The notes under the pieces: generated by a model
The model's database searches: none
What the model was told of the DNA's origin: nothing
The model's input: only the letters and a program-made list of their open reading frames with translations
Shown here: piece after piece, positions 34,767-42,744 of the stretch
How positions within the stretch are numbered: the first letter of the stretch is position 1
Layout: each line of letters starts with the position of its first letter
Source of the DNA: Cohnella nanjingensis
GTDB lineage: Bacteria > Bacillota > Bacilli > Paenibacillales > Paenibacillaceae
NCBI RefSeq assembly: GCF_014212125.1
Contig: NZ_JACJVP010000004.1
Span: 1-64,000, forward strand
Length of the DNA: 64,000 bases
Reading direction: 5' to 3'
Translations under genes and position numbers: made by a program

Positions 34767-36143
34767 TTAAGAGGCGACTTGACCGCGGCGGTGTTGGATT
34801 CTTCTCTTGGTTTCTTGGAAAATGTCCCGTTCGTGTTCGTGCAGCAGCACGTTCGGCCTGGCGAAGTAATAACCCTGTCCCATGCCGACGTTCAGCTGGA
34901 ACAGCACGTCCGCTTCCTCTTCGCGTTCGACGCCCTCCGCGACCACCTCGCAGCTCATCTCGCTGGCGGCGTTCACGATGGCCCGCAGCAGACTCAACTT
35001 GACGGCGAACCGGTCGACGAACTGAATGACGGAGCGGTCGATCTTGATCAGCTCGGGCGTCAGCTCTCCGATCCACTGCAAGCTGGAATAGCCGGCGCCC
35101 GCGTCGTCCACCGCGAAGCGGAACCCGTGCTTGCGGAACGTATCGAGGATATCCGCCATCGCCTTCAGGTCCTGCACCTCGTGCCGTTCCGTGATCTCCA
35201 GCACGATCTGTCCGGGCGACAGGGCGGGATGGCGTTCGAGGCACTGGAGCATGTGGCTCAGGAACGTCGGATGCGCCAGCGTCACCGGCGTGACGTTCAG
35301 GAAGATCGGCTCGCGAATGCCCCGCGCCGCGATCTCCTCCATCGCATGGCGGACGACGAGAAACTCCAGCTTGCTCAGCAGCTTGCTCTGGCTGGCGAAG
35401 CGGAACAGCTCGTCCGGCAGGTGGAAGACGCTCGCCGCGGGTCCGCGGGTCAAGATCTCCCAGCCGAACACGTCGCCGCTGCGCAGGTTCATGATCGGCT
35501 GCGCGAGCACCGAGATGCTGCCGTCCTGCAGGATCTGATCCAGCTGGCGGCGGGCGGCGATCACCTGCGGCGTCACCTGCCGGGTCGCCAGCGCCAGCGC
35601 GAAGTGGTACGCTTCCTGGAGCCGCTCCGAGGACGAGGCCTCCTGCTGCGACAACGGCAAGCAGACGGGCACGTAGGTGCCCGTCAAGGAGAGTCGCGCC
35701 CGCTCGGCGGGCATCCTGCCTTCGATCGCCACTTCAAGCGAGTGCTTGAGCAGCTCCAGCTTCCGGAACAACGCGGGCGGGACGAACGCCTCGCCGGGCT
35801 CGCAAGATTCGCGGATCAACATGACGTATTCCTGCGGACCGAACTGGTCCATCCCGATGAGCTCCGCGGGGCGGAACTGCTCGGCGGTCAGCTCCTTGAG
35901 CTGCGCGCGGGTCCCCGCCTGCAGCCGGGCGGCCGTGTCGGGAGACAACGGCTCGTGCGCGGAAGGGACCTCCCACCGGTACAGGGCCAGGTAGCAGGAA
36001 TCGCCGCTCCGAATCCGCTTGTCCAGCAGGGAAACGAGCGGACGCCTCAGCGTGAAGTCGGGCGGAAAAGTCTTCAGCATGCGACTGGGCAGCATGAGCT
36101 TGGATACTACGCGAAGCTTGTCCAGCAACTCTTGTACGCTCAC
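34767..36143 (-). CDS. EAL-domain c-di-GMP phosphodiesterase
   Basis: The C-terminal half (about residues 215-440) is an EAL domain. The signature is GWEILTRG (EIL variant, Glu kept). Other catalytic positions are kept: FLNVTP (Asn), LEITER (Glu), DDAGAGYSS (Asp pair), IKIDRS (Lys) and VVAEGVE (Glu). The N-terminal about 200 residues are an unassigned, probably sensory, region. No ribosome binding site precedes the first ATG (36188); GTG 36143 has a partial AAGGcAGG site and is taken as the start with moderate confidence. Degradation of c-di-GMP opposite to the nearby cyclase is expected. Confidence 0.85.
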   Translation of the reverse strand: MSVQELLDKLRVVSKLMLPSRMLKTFPPDFTLRRPLVSLLDKRIRSGDSCYLALYRWEVPSAHEPLSPDTAARLQAGTRAQLKELTAEQFRPAELIGMDQFGPQEYVMLIRESCEPGEAFVPPALFRKLELLKHSLEVAIEGRMPAERARLSLTGTYVPVCLPLSQQEASSSERLQEAYHFALALATRQVTPQVIAARRQLDQILQDGSISVLAQPIMNLRSGDVFGWEILTRGPAASVFHLPDELFRFASQSKLLSKLEFLVVRHAMEEIAARGIREPIFLNVTPVTLAHPTFLSHMLQCLERHPALSPGQIVLEITERHEVQDLKAMADILDTFRKHGFRFAVDDAGAGYSSLQWIGELTPELIKIDRSVIQFVDRFAVKLSLLRAIVNAASEMSCEVVAEGVEREEEADVLFQLNVGMGQGYYFARPNVLLHEHERDIFQETKRRIQHRRGQVAS

Positions 36144-36231
36144 GATGATCAGCCTGCCTTGTCGGGATGTTTGGTACCATTTTACCATGTATAGACAGGC
36201 ATGAATAGCAGATGTTGCCAGACTTTTTCGC

Positions 36232-37404
36232 TTATTCCGCCAATGCTTGCGCCAGATCGTCGATCAGGTCCTGGACGTCTTCGAGCCCGACCGAATACCG
36301 CACCAAGCCGTCCGTAATGCCGCGTTCGAGACGCACCTCCGGCGGCATCGCGGCATGCGACATCATCGCCGGATACGAGAGGATGCTCTCCACCGCGCCG
36401 AGGCTGACGGCGACGAGCGGTATCTTGACCCGGCCGAGCAGTCTCCGCGCGCGTTCGCCGCTGCCCGTATCGAACGAGACGACGGCGCCGTAGCCGCGCG
36501 ATTGGCGCTCATGGATCTCGCGGCCCGGATGGTCCTCGAGGCCGGGATAGTATACGCGCGAGACGGCGGGATGCGCCTGCAGCCAGGCGGCCAGCCTGGC
36601 GGCGCCCCGCTCGCTCTCGGCCATGCGCACCTGCAGCGTCTTCATGCCGCGGATGAGCAGCCAGCTCTCCTGCGTGCTGAGCACGGTCCCTAGCCCGTTC
36701 TGCAGCTGCTTCACCCGCCGGCCGAGCGCTTCGTCCGCCGTCACGATGAGGCCGGCCAGCACGTCGCTGTGCCCGCCAAGGAACTTGGTCGCGCTATGGA
36801 TGACCAGGTCGATGCCCAGCTCGATCGGCCGTTGATGATATGGCGTCATGAACGTGTTGTCGAGCATCGTCAGCAGCCCGTTCTCCTTCGCCCAGCTAGC
36901 GACGCGTCCGATATCGGTAATCTTGAGCGTCGGGTTCGAAGGCGTCTCGACGAACACGGCTTTGGTGTTCGGGCGCTTGGCCGCCACGATCTGGTCGAAG
37001 TCGGTCATGTCCACGAACGTCGAATCGATCTGGAGCCGGTTCAGCACCGTCGTAAGCAAGCGGTAGGTGCCGCCGTATACGTCCTCCGTCACGATGACGT
37101 GGTCGCCGGCCGACAATAGCAGGAACGCCGTCGAGATCGCGGCCATGCCCGAAGCGAAGGCGAATCCGTTCGTTCCGCCCTCCAGCACCGCGATATACTG
37201 CTCCAACGCTTCGCGCGTCGGGTTGCCGGAGCGGCTGTAATCGTGGGCGGGCGGACGGTCCAGATCGAAGTGGTGGAACGTCGAAGCCTGGTAGATCGGC
37301 ACGCTGGAAGCGCCCGTGGCGGCATCGATCTCTTTGCCGAAATGAATGAGCCAGGTGGCGAAGTCTTGGCCTTGACCCTTGCCGTTCTCGTTCGAATGCG
37401 TCAT
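36232..37404 (-). CDS. metC: cystathionine beta-lyase (Cys/Met metabolism PLP enzyme)
   Basis: The 390-residue gamma-family PLP enzyme shows YSRSGNPTREALE (phosphate contact), FASGMAAIS, DNTFMTPYHQRP and the Schiff-base lysine in HSATKFLGGHSD. It starts 3 bases after the stop of metI, so the two are coupled as in the Bacillus metI-metC operon: cystathionine formed by MetI is split to homocysteine. Substrate choice within this family cannot be settled by motif alone; the assignment rests on operon context. Confidence 0.85.
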   Translation of the reverse strand: MTHSNENGKGQGQDFATWLIHFGKEIDAATGASSVPIYQASTFHHFDLDRPPAHDYSRSGNPTREALEQYIAVLEGGTNGFAFASGMAAISTAFLLLSAGDHVIVTEDVYGGTYRLLTTVLNRLQIDSTFVDMTDFDQIVAAKRPNTKAVFVETPSNPTLKITDIGRVASWAKENGLLTMLDNTFMTPYHQRPIELGIDLVIHSATKFLGGHSDVLAGLIVTADEALGRRVKQLQNGLGTVLSTQESWLLIRGMKTLQVRMAESERGAARLAAWLQAHPAVSRVYYPGLEDHPGREIHERQSRGYGAVVSFDTGSGERARRLLGRVKIPLVAVSLGAVESILSYPAMMSHAAMPPEVRLERGITDGLVRYSVGLEDVQDLIDDLAQALAE

Positions 37405-37407
37405 GCG

Positions 37408-38568
37408 TTAAGCCTCCTCGATTTCCTGAAGCGCGGCGTCGATCGCTTGGCCGAGATCGGCGATGAGATCGTCGATATGCTCGATGCCGACGGAGAAGCG
37501 CAGGAGCCGGTCGTCGACGCCGACGCGACGGCGGATCTCCTCGGGGATGTCCGCGTGCGTCTGCACCGCCGGGTAAGTCAGCAGCGACTCTACGCCGCCC
37601 AAACTCTCCGCGAACGCGATGAGCCGCAGGTGGCGCAGGATCGGCTCGACGGTCCGGGCGTCTTTCATCCGGAAGGAGAAGATGCCCGTGTTGCCCGAGG
37701 ACTGCCGCCGCTGAACGTCGTGCCCCGGATGGTGCGGGAGCGCCGGATGATACACCTCTTCGACCGCCGGATGGACTTTGAGCCACTCGGCCAGCTTCAC
37801 GGAGTTGAACTCGTGGCGCTCCATCCGCAGGGCGAGTGTCTTCATCCCTCTCATGAGCAGCCAGGAATCTTGCGGACCGAGCACGGCGCCGATTGAGTTG
37901 TGAAGGATGGCCATTTCGTCGGACAAGGCCTGTCCTTTCGTGACGATCAGGCCGGCCAGCACGTCGTTGTGCCCGCCCAGATACTTGGTGGCGCTGTGAA
38001 TGACGATGTCGGCCCCGAGCTCGATCGGACGCTGCAAGTACGGAGTGAGCAGCGTGTTGTCGACGATCGTCAGCATGCCTTTGCGCTTGGCCCATGCCGC
38101 CGCCTTCTCAATGTCCGTGATCATCATGAGCGGATTGGTCGGCGTCTCGATCAGGATCGCCTTCGTGCCCGGCGTACAGTGCGCTTCGAGCGCGTCCATA
38201 TCGTTCGTGTCGACGTACGACGCCGTCACGCCGTACCGGGACATGATCCGCTCCAGCAGCCGGTACGTCCCCCCGTATAGATCGAGCGAGACGATCAGAT
38301 GGTCGCCTTGGCTGAACAGCGCGAAGATCGTCTGCAGCGCGGCCATGCCCGAGCTGCAGGCGAATCCGCGATCGCCGCTCTCCAGCTCCGCCGCCGCCGC
38401 CTCCAATATCGCGCGGGTCGGGCTCTTGGTCCGGGAGTAGTCGAAGCCCGTGCTCTGACCGAGACGGGGGTGGCGGAACGCGGTCGCATGATAGATCGGA
38501 TAGCTCACGGCGCCCGTCGCCGGATCTTCCTGGGACCCGATTTGGGCCAAACGGCTTTCGATGTTCAT
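37408..38568 (-). CDS. metI: cystathionine gamma-synthase / O-acetylhomoserine thiolyase
   Basis: ATG 38568 with AGGAGG 10 bases upstream gives 386 residues; the open frame extends further upstream through a structured RNA candidate and is not coding there. PLP landmarks are FDYSRTKSPTRAILE, CSSGMAALQ, DNTLLTPYLQRP and HSATKYLGGHND. It joins O-acetylhomoserine (made by MetA, 1.2 kb upstream) with cysteine or sulfide. No SAM riboswitch precedes it, unlike metA; instead a conserved RNA-like element does. Confidence 0.87.
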   Translation of the reverse strand: MNIESRLAQIGSQEDPATGAVSYPIYHATAFRHPRLGQSTGFDYSRTKSPTRAILEAAAAELESGDRGFACSSGMAALQTIFALFSQGDHLIVSLDLYGGTYRLLERIMSRYGVTASYVDTNDMDALEAHCTPGTKAILIETPTNPLMMITDIEKAAAWAKRKGMLTIVDNTLLTPYLQRPIELGADIVIHSATKYLGGHNDVLAGLIVTKGQALSDEMAILHNSIGAVLGPQDSWLLMRGMKTLALRMERHEFNSVKLAEWLKVHPAVEEVYHPALPHHPGHDVQRRQSSGNTGIFSFRMKDARTVEPILRHLRLIAFAESLGGVESLLTYPAVQTHADIPEEIRRRVGVDDRLLRFSVGIEHIDDLIADLGQAIDAALQEIEEA

Positions 38569-38627
38569 TGAGAGGTTGCCTCCTGCGTTCGGTAGAGTAG
38601 GGAATGAAAAGTCGGAGCGTCGTCCAT

Positions 38628-38735
38628 GCCGCAATTCCCCTCCGGCCGCTGTTCTCAACCCTTTTTCCTAAATCCATTTGAGAAGGTGGAAAAAGGGTTT
38701 CGAAAGGCGGGCGTTGCACTCCTCCGGGGAAATGC
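38628..38735 (-). ncRNA. candidate structured RNA, copy B, upstream of metI
   Basis: Conserved blocks shared with 30722-30842 are TCCGGCCGCTGTTC (38641-38654) and GAAAGGCGGGCGT (38702-38714) with CTCCGGGGAA (38722-38731). They flank a perfect 12-bp hairpin stem (38657-38668 with 38688-38699) of entirely different sequence from copy A. The outer helix is GCAaTTCCCC with GGGGAAaTGC, again different from copy A but paired. It lies on the strand of metI, about 60 bases before the start codon. Confidence 0.6.
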
Positions 38736-38819
38736 GCACTCCCTAGCGCCTCTTTTCATCAGGGAGAGAAAAAAATCATACTACGCCTATTGATGCAATG
38801 CCTAACGCATCGTCCTTGG

Positions 38820-39737
38820 TCAGATGCCCGCGCCGAGGTCGAACGGGGTTTCCTGGTACACGTAGTAGTTCAGCCAGTTGGAGTAGAGCAGGTTCGCATG
38901 CGCGCGCCAGGTGGACAGCGGGAACTTCGTCGGATCGTCGTTCGGGTAATAATTTTTCGGTACGTCGATGCGCAGCCCCTTCGCCTTGTCGCGGTCATAC
39001 TCCCACTTCAGCGTGTTCGGGTCGTACTCCGAATGCCCGGTGACAAAGATCTGCCGTCCGCTTCGGGTAGCCGCGATATAGACGCCCGCTTCCTCGGATC
39101 CGGACCAGATCTCCAGTTCCGGCACCTTCTCGATATCCTCGTGGCGCACTTCGGTATGGCGGGATTGCGGAACGTAGAACATCTCGTCGAACCCGCGCAG
39201 CAGCTTCACGTTGCGCTTCTCGACCGTGTGCGGGAACACGCCGAACAGCTTGCTGTCCAGGTCGTGCTTCGGCACGCCGAAGTGATGGTACAACCCCGCC
39301 TGCGCCGCCCAACAGATATGGAAGGTGGAGGTCACGTAACGCGCGCTCCAATCCATGATGTCCTTCAGCTCTTCCCAGTAATTCACTTCTTCGAACGACA
39401 GCTGTTCGACGGGCGCGCCGGTGATGATCATGCCGTCGTACCGCTGATGGGCGATCTCGTCGAACGTCTTGTAGAAGCTCTCCAAATGTTCGGCGGACGT
39501 GTTCTTCGACGTGTGCGTCTTCGGATGCAGCAGCACGACCTCCACTTGCAGCGGCGTGTTGCCGATGAGCCGCAGCAGCTGCGTCTCCGTCGTTTCTTTG
39601 GTGGGCATTAAATTCAAGATCGCAATTCGCAGCGGCCGAATATCTTGACGGTAGGCGGTACTCTCATCCATCACGAAGATGTTCTCGCCCGCGAGTATTT
39701 CCTTGGCCGGCAGGTTGTCTGGCACTTTGATCGGCAT
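38820..39737 (-). CDS. metA: homoserine O-acyltransferase MetA
   Basis: ATG 39737 with AAGGAGGGG upstream gives 305 residues, the family length; the frame also runs open through the riboswitch and should not be included. MetA activates homoserine with an acyl-CoA. The nucleophile is Cys in [18 protein letters not shown], the His-x-Glu pair is in VTGHSEYD, and [19 protein letters not shown] is the N-terminal hallmark. In Bacillales the product is usually O-acetylhomoserine despite the name. It is regulated by the SAM riboswitch just upstream. Confidence 0.93.
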   Translation of the reverse strand: MPIKVPDNLPAKEILAGENIFVMDESTAYRQDIRPLRIAILNLMPTKETTETQLLRLIGNTPLQVEVVLLHPKTHTSKNTSAEHLESFYKTFDEIAHQRYDGMIITGAPVEQLSFEEVNYWEELKDIMDWSARYVTSTFHICWAAQAGLYHHFGVPKHDLDSKLFGVFPHTVEKRNVKLLRGFDEMFYVPQSRHTEVRHEDIEKVPELEIWSGSEEAGVYIAATRSGRQIFVTGHSEYDPNTLKWEYDRDKAKGLRIDVPKNYYPNDDPTKFPLSTWRAHANLLYSNWLNYYVYQETPFDLGAGI

Positions 39738-39774
39738 AGCCGTACCCCTCCTTGAAAATCGAGTTGGAACGTCA

Positions 39775-39942
39775 AAAAAGACCCACTTTGAGAAAGGGGT
39801 CGTCGTCGAAACCGTCGCGATCGCCTCTCTCATCTCCCGAAACGTCGCATAAACGTTCTCGCAAGAATTAGCACCGTGCGTCATGCGACGCCGGTTGCCG
39901 GGCTTCATCGGGCTAGTCCCTCCGCCTGCTCTTGATAAGATG
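39775..39942 (-). ncRNA. SAM-I (S-box) riboswitch
   Basis: The minus strand begins CTTATCAAGAGCAGGCGGAG and continues with the S-box core GGGACTAGCCCGATGAAGCC and CGGCAACC. The expression platform ends in a hairpin (GACCC/GGGTC around 39781-39801) followed by TTTTTT (39780-39775). High SAM should terminate metA transcription. Confidence 0.96.
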
Positions 39943-39981
39943 GCAAAACCTATTCAGTTAATCGTGGGTTAAACTACACCT

Positions 39982-40010
39982 AATGTACCCGAAAACCATT
40001 CGTCCGTCAA
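39982..40010 (-). promoter_or_regulatory. SigA promoter of the metA riboswitch transcript
   Basis: Minus-strand TTGACG (40010-40005) and TACATT (39987-39982) with a 17-base spacer; transcription would begin about 30 bases before the S-box. Confidence 0.7.
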
Positions 40011-40129
40011 GCGTCATCCGCCGTCTGAATTTGTCCTTGAAAGGGATTCGGCGGAGGATTATACTTATCACGGATTGCCCGCGGCGCACGGCCCGGCGAC
40101 CATGATTAGCGAATTGCGAAAGGGAACGA

Positions 40130-40345
40130 AAGGGGGGAGCCGCCATGGAAGGAGATACACCTGGGCCAAGTTGTACGTACGCGAATGAATCCGCAGGTCC
40201 GACGTCCTTAAGCGAAGATCCAGACATGCCCGGCTCCGCCGCGTAGGTCTCTTCGATTACGGAATGACGCCCTGCATCTACGTACGGCTTGTCCGCGCGC
40301 GGCGAGAAGTCGCGACGCGTGCGAAGCCCGTGACGCCTGCATGCA
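40130..40345 (+). ncRNA. candidate structured leader of corA
   Basis: GGAGCCG near 40135 can pair with CGGCTCC near 40230. CAAGTTGTACGTA (40167-40179) can pair over 13 positions (two G-U) with TACGTACGGCTTG (40279-40291), an arrangement that would compete with local folds. It precedes a magnesium-transporter gene, where Mg-sensing leaders are common; however, the M-box consensus is not convincingly present (only a GGAGATAC fragment). No T-run terminator is seen, so any control would be translational. Confidence 0.35.
40145..40246 (+). CDS. possible 33-codon upstream reading frame in the corA leader
   Basis: The ATG at 40145 has GGGGGGAG about 6 bases upstream and reads 33 codons (beginning MEGDTPGPSCTYANE) to a TAG. 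It lies inside the region able to form the leader helices. It may be a leader peptide whose translation affects folding, or chance. Confidence 0.25.
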   Translation: MEGDTPGPSCTYANESAGPTSLSEDPDMPGSAA

Positions 40346-40360
40346 AAGGAGCGAATTTCC

Positions 40361-41296
40361 ATGAAAATCCGACTCGTCCAAAACGGCGTATTCACAGCCG
40401 TCGACGATATTAGCGAAACCCAAATTCCGCCGACAGACGGCTTCTATTGGATCGATGCGGACGTCGACGATCTCGTCGTCCTGCAGCCGCTGTTCGGCAT
40501 CCACGATCTGGCCGTCGAAGACTGCTTGACCGAAGAAGAGCAGCGCCCGAAGCTCGAAGTGTACGAAAGCCATTATTTCCTAGTCATCAACAGCATCCGG
40601 TTCGACGACGAAGAGATCTTCCTGCGGGCGCTGAACATCTTCCTCGGCCGCCATTATCTCATCACGGTCACCCGCCAGAAGATCAACGAACTGCGCGCCA
40701 TCAAGCCGGTTCTGTGGGAGCAAGAAGTCAATACGGCCGACCGGCTCATGTACCATCTGGTCGACCTCGTGGTCGACAACTACTTCCTCGTCGGCGACCG
40801 CATCGAAGCGCGCATCGAGCAGCTCGAGGAAAACATCCTCATGAATACCAAGAAAACGCATCTGAACGAGATCATCAGCCTCCGAAGCGAGATCCTCTGG
40901 CTCAAAAAGGTGCTCGGCCCGCAGCGCGACGTCATCGCCATTCTGAACAAGAAAGACCTCCGGCTGATCGACGACCAGCTGCAGAAGTACTTCGTGGACA
41001 TCCACGAGAACGCGGTCAAGATCTATGAAACGTTCGAGACTTACCGGGACCTGATGGCGAACTTGCGCGAAGCCTACCAGTCCAGCGTCGCCAACCGGGC
41101 GAACGAGATCATGCGCGTGTTCACCGCCCTGACGACGATCTTCATGCCCTTGACGTTCATCACCGGGGTCTACGGGATGAACTTCGACTACATCCCGGGC
41201 ATGCACGACAGCTACGGCTCCGTCATCCTCCTCATCATCATGGTCGGCCTCGGCTTCGGCATGTTCTACTTCTTCCGCAAGAAAGATTGGCTGTAG
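40361..41296 (+). CDS. corA: CorA-family magnesium/divalent cation transporter
   Basis: The 311-residue protein has the CorA plan: a cytoplasmic alpha/beta funnel (residues about 1-245, with the long helix around NLREAYQSSVANRANEIM) and two C-terminal membrane helices. The selectivity motif GMN is at the end of the first (TFITGVYGMNFDYIPGM). AAGGAG precedes ATG 40361. A leader of about 200 bases with potential long-range pairing lies upstream. Confidence 0.92.
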   Translation: MKIRLVQNGVFTAVDDISETQIPPTDGFYWIDADVDDLVVLQPLFGIHDLAVEDCLTEEEQRPKLEVYESHYFLVINSIRFDDEEIFLRALNIFLGRHYLITVTRQKINELRAIKPVLWEQEVNTADRLMYHLVDLVVDNYFLVGDRIEARIEQLEENILMNTKKTHLNEIISLRSEILWLKKVLGPQRDVIAILNKKDLRLIDDQLQKYFVDIHENAVKIYETFETYRDLMANLREAYQSSVANRANEIMRVFTALTTIFMPLTFITGVYGMNFDYIPGMHDSYGSVILLIIMVGLGFGMFYFFRKKDWL

Positions 41297-41320
41297 GCGA
41301 GCCATGAAGATACGAATACG

Positions 41321-41368
41321 GGAAGGACCTCCGATCGCCCCCCGAAGGGACGCCGCGGAGGTCCTTCC
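41321..41368. terminator. 13-bp inverted repeat between convergent genes
   Basis: GGAAGGACCTCCG (41321-41333) and CGGAGGTCCTTCC (41356-41368) form a perfect stem with a 22-base loop between corA and the HRDC gene. No T-run follows on either strand, so it may act as a bidirectional terminator or mRNA end stabiliser. Confidence 0.6.
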
Positions 41369-41407
41369 GACGTTAGCGGGCGCGCGCCGGCCGCCGCCAG
41401 GCCTCGG

Positions 41408-42409
41408 TCAGACGGCGACCTGCCGGTCGCGGCGGAACCGGATGCGGACGATGCGGAGTTTCTCGAACTGCCGCTCGATCTCGCCCTCCTCCGCTTCGGC
41501 CGTCCCGTACACGCGCTTCTGGAGCGGCTTCAGATAACGGTCGCCCAACTCGCCCATCGCGCGGATCGCGCCGTCCCGCTCCGCCTCGGGAATCTCCGAC
41601 AGCTCCAGCTCCACCAGGGGCAGCACGTCGTAGCCTTCCTCGTCCAGCCGCTCGACCTTCTCCAGGAGCGTCCGCCGCGGGCATTGCAGCTCTTCCGCCA
41701 GCTCCGACAGCGAGCGCCCTTGGCGGATGCCCGCGAGCAGCTTGCGCTTGTCCTGCACGAGCGACAGGCTCTTGCCGTAGCGCTCCTCCTTCTGGCGGAA
41801 CGTCCAATCGGCGAACGCCTCGGCGGATACCGCTTCGGCGACCCAGTCGAGCGGGTAGGCGTGGCTCCGCTCATAACCGGACAGCAGCGCCACGATGTCG
41901 GCGCCGTATCGCTCGGTCTTCAGCTTGCCGAAGCCGGGCACCTGCTGGAGCTCCGCGAGCGTCTGCGGCACGTACACCGCGAGCATCTGCAATTCGCGAT
42001 TCGTCGCGATCATGTAGGCCGCGCGCTTCTCCTCGGCCGCCTTCGCGCGCCGCCAGAGACGCAGCGGAACGAGCAGCTCCTCGGCTCCCTCCCGGCCGTC
42101 CGCGTAGCATTGGAGCAGCGCCTGCAGCTGCGGCCGCCGCTCCCAGAACGGCGTATCCTCCAGCATGCCGTCGAGCAGCGGACGGAACCCTTCGCGCATC
42201 CGCTTGGCGACGCCGTGGCGGAACGCGGTCAGCAGTTCCTCCCAGCTTGTCCCCTCGTACCACAGCTCCTGGCCGGGCTCGCCCTGCGCCGGCAGCGCGT
42301 GCCATCCGGCCGACCAGTTCCCTTGCTCTTCGCCGATGAACACCTGTCCCCGTTCGTCCTCGGCAACCCCCGTCTCCCGCTCGAAACGGTTCAAAAATAC
42401 GATCTGCAT
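41408..42409 (-). CDS. HRDC-domain protein
   Basis: ATG 42409 with GGAGGAGGAA upstream gives 333 residues. An HRDC domain (nucleic-acid-binding helical bundle of RecQ and RNase D) occupies about residues 130-195: EKRAAYMIATNRELQMLAVYVPQTLAELQQVPGFGKLK in pieces. A following segment with LAGIRQGRSLSELAEELQCPRRTLLEKVERL resembles the helicase-associated winged helix (RQC-like HTH_40 type). No helicase or nuclease motifs are seen. Similar stand-alone HRDC proteins exist in Paenibacillus; the function is not known. Confidence 0.7.
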   Translation of the reverse strand: MQIVFLNRFERETGVAEDERGQVFIGEEQGNWSAGWHALPAQGEPGQELWYEGTSWEELLTAFRHGVAKRMREGFRPLLDGMLEDTPFWERRPQLQALLQCYADGREGAEELLVPLRLWRRAKAAEEKRAAYMIATNRELQMLAVYVPQTLAELQQVPGFGKLKTERYGADIVALLSGYERSHAYPLDWVAEAVSAEAFADWTFRQKEERYGKSLSLVQDKRKLLAGIRQGRSLSELAEELQCPRRTLLEKVERLDEEGYDVLPLVELELSEIPEAERDGAIRAMGELGDRYLKPLQKRVYGTAEAEEGEIERQFEKLRIVRIRFRRDRQVAV

Positions 42410-42518
42410 GCTGCTTCCTCCTCCATCGGAATGTGATACGCGCGGTCCGGTGCCGGGCAAGGCGACGGGCCGCGACTTGTTCGGCGGGGCCATGGCGGCG
42501 ATGAGGCGCGCGAGATAG

Positions 42519-42563
42519 ACAAAAAGGAAGCACCTCTCCGCACATGGCGGCGAGGTGCTTCCT
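42519..42563 (-). terminator. intrinsic terminator in the leader of the HRDC gene
   Basis: AGGAAGCACCTC/GAGGTGCTTCCT (12 bp, 42525-42536 with 42552-42563) is followed on the minus strand by TTTTTGTC. It lies upstream of the HRDC gene and downstream of its predicted promoter, with no gene before it on this strand. Confidence 0.8.
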
Positions 42564-42587
42564 CATCCGTTCAACCTGAACATCTTC

Positions 42588-42616
42588 AGATTACCAAACG
42601 ATCTCATTTTTGACAA
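42588..42616 (-). promoter_or_regulatory. predicted promoter of the HRDC gene
   Basis: Minus-strand TTGTCA (42616-42611) and TAATCT (42593-42588) with a 17-base spacer. Confidence 0.5.
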
Positions 42617-42744
42617 GCGCCTTCCCCCATATTTGTCACATGATCGTCTTTTGCACCCATTCCGGGTGTTATGATAAGGTAAGTTCAATAAGGATGACCG
42701 GCAGGGGCTCCGGCTTTTGTCCGGCGGAAGGAAGAACGACAGCG

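Noticed and set aside
38569..38658. N-terminal extension of MetI in the open frame
   Set aside because: It runs through the structured RNA region; ATG 38568 has a proper AGGAGG and gives the family length.
39738..39908. N-terminal extension of MetA
   Set aside because: The sequence is the SAM riboswitch and its terminator.
40130..40345. M-box (ykoK) magnesium riboswitch upstream of corA
   Set aside because: Only a GGAGATAC fragment matches; the TTAGGTGAGGCTCC and downstream conserved parts were not found.
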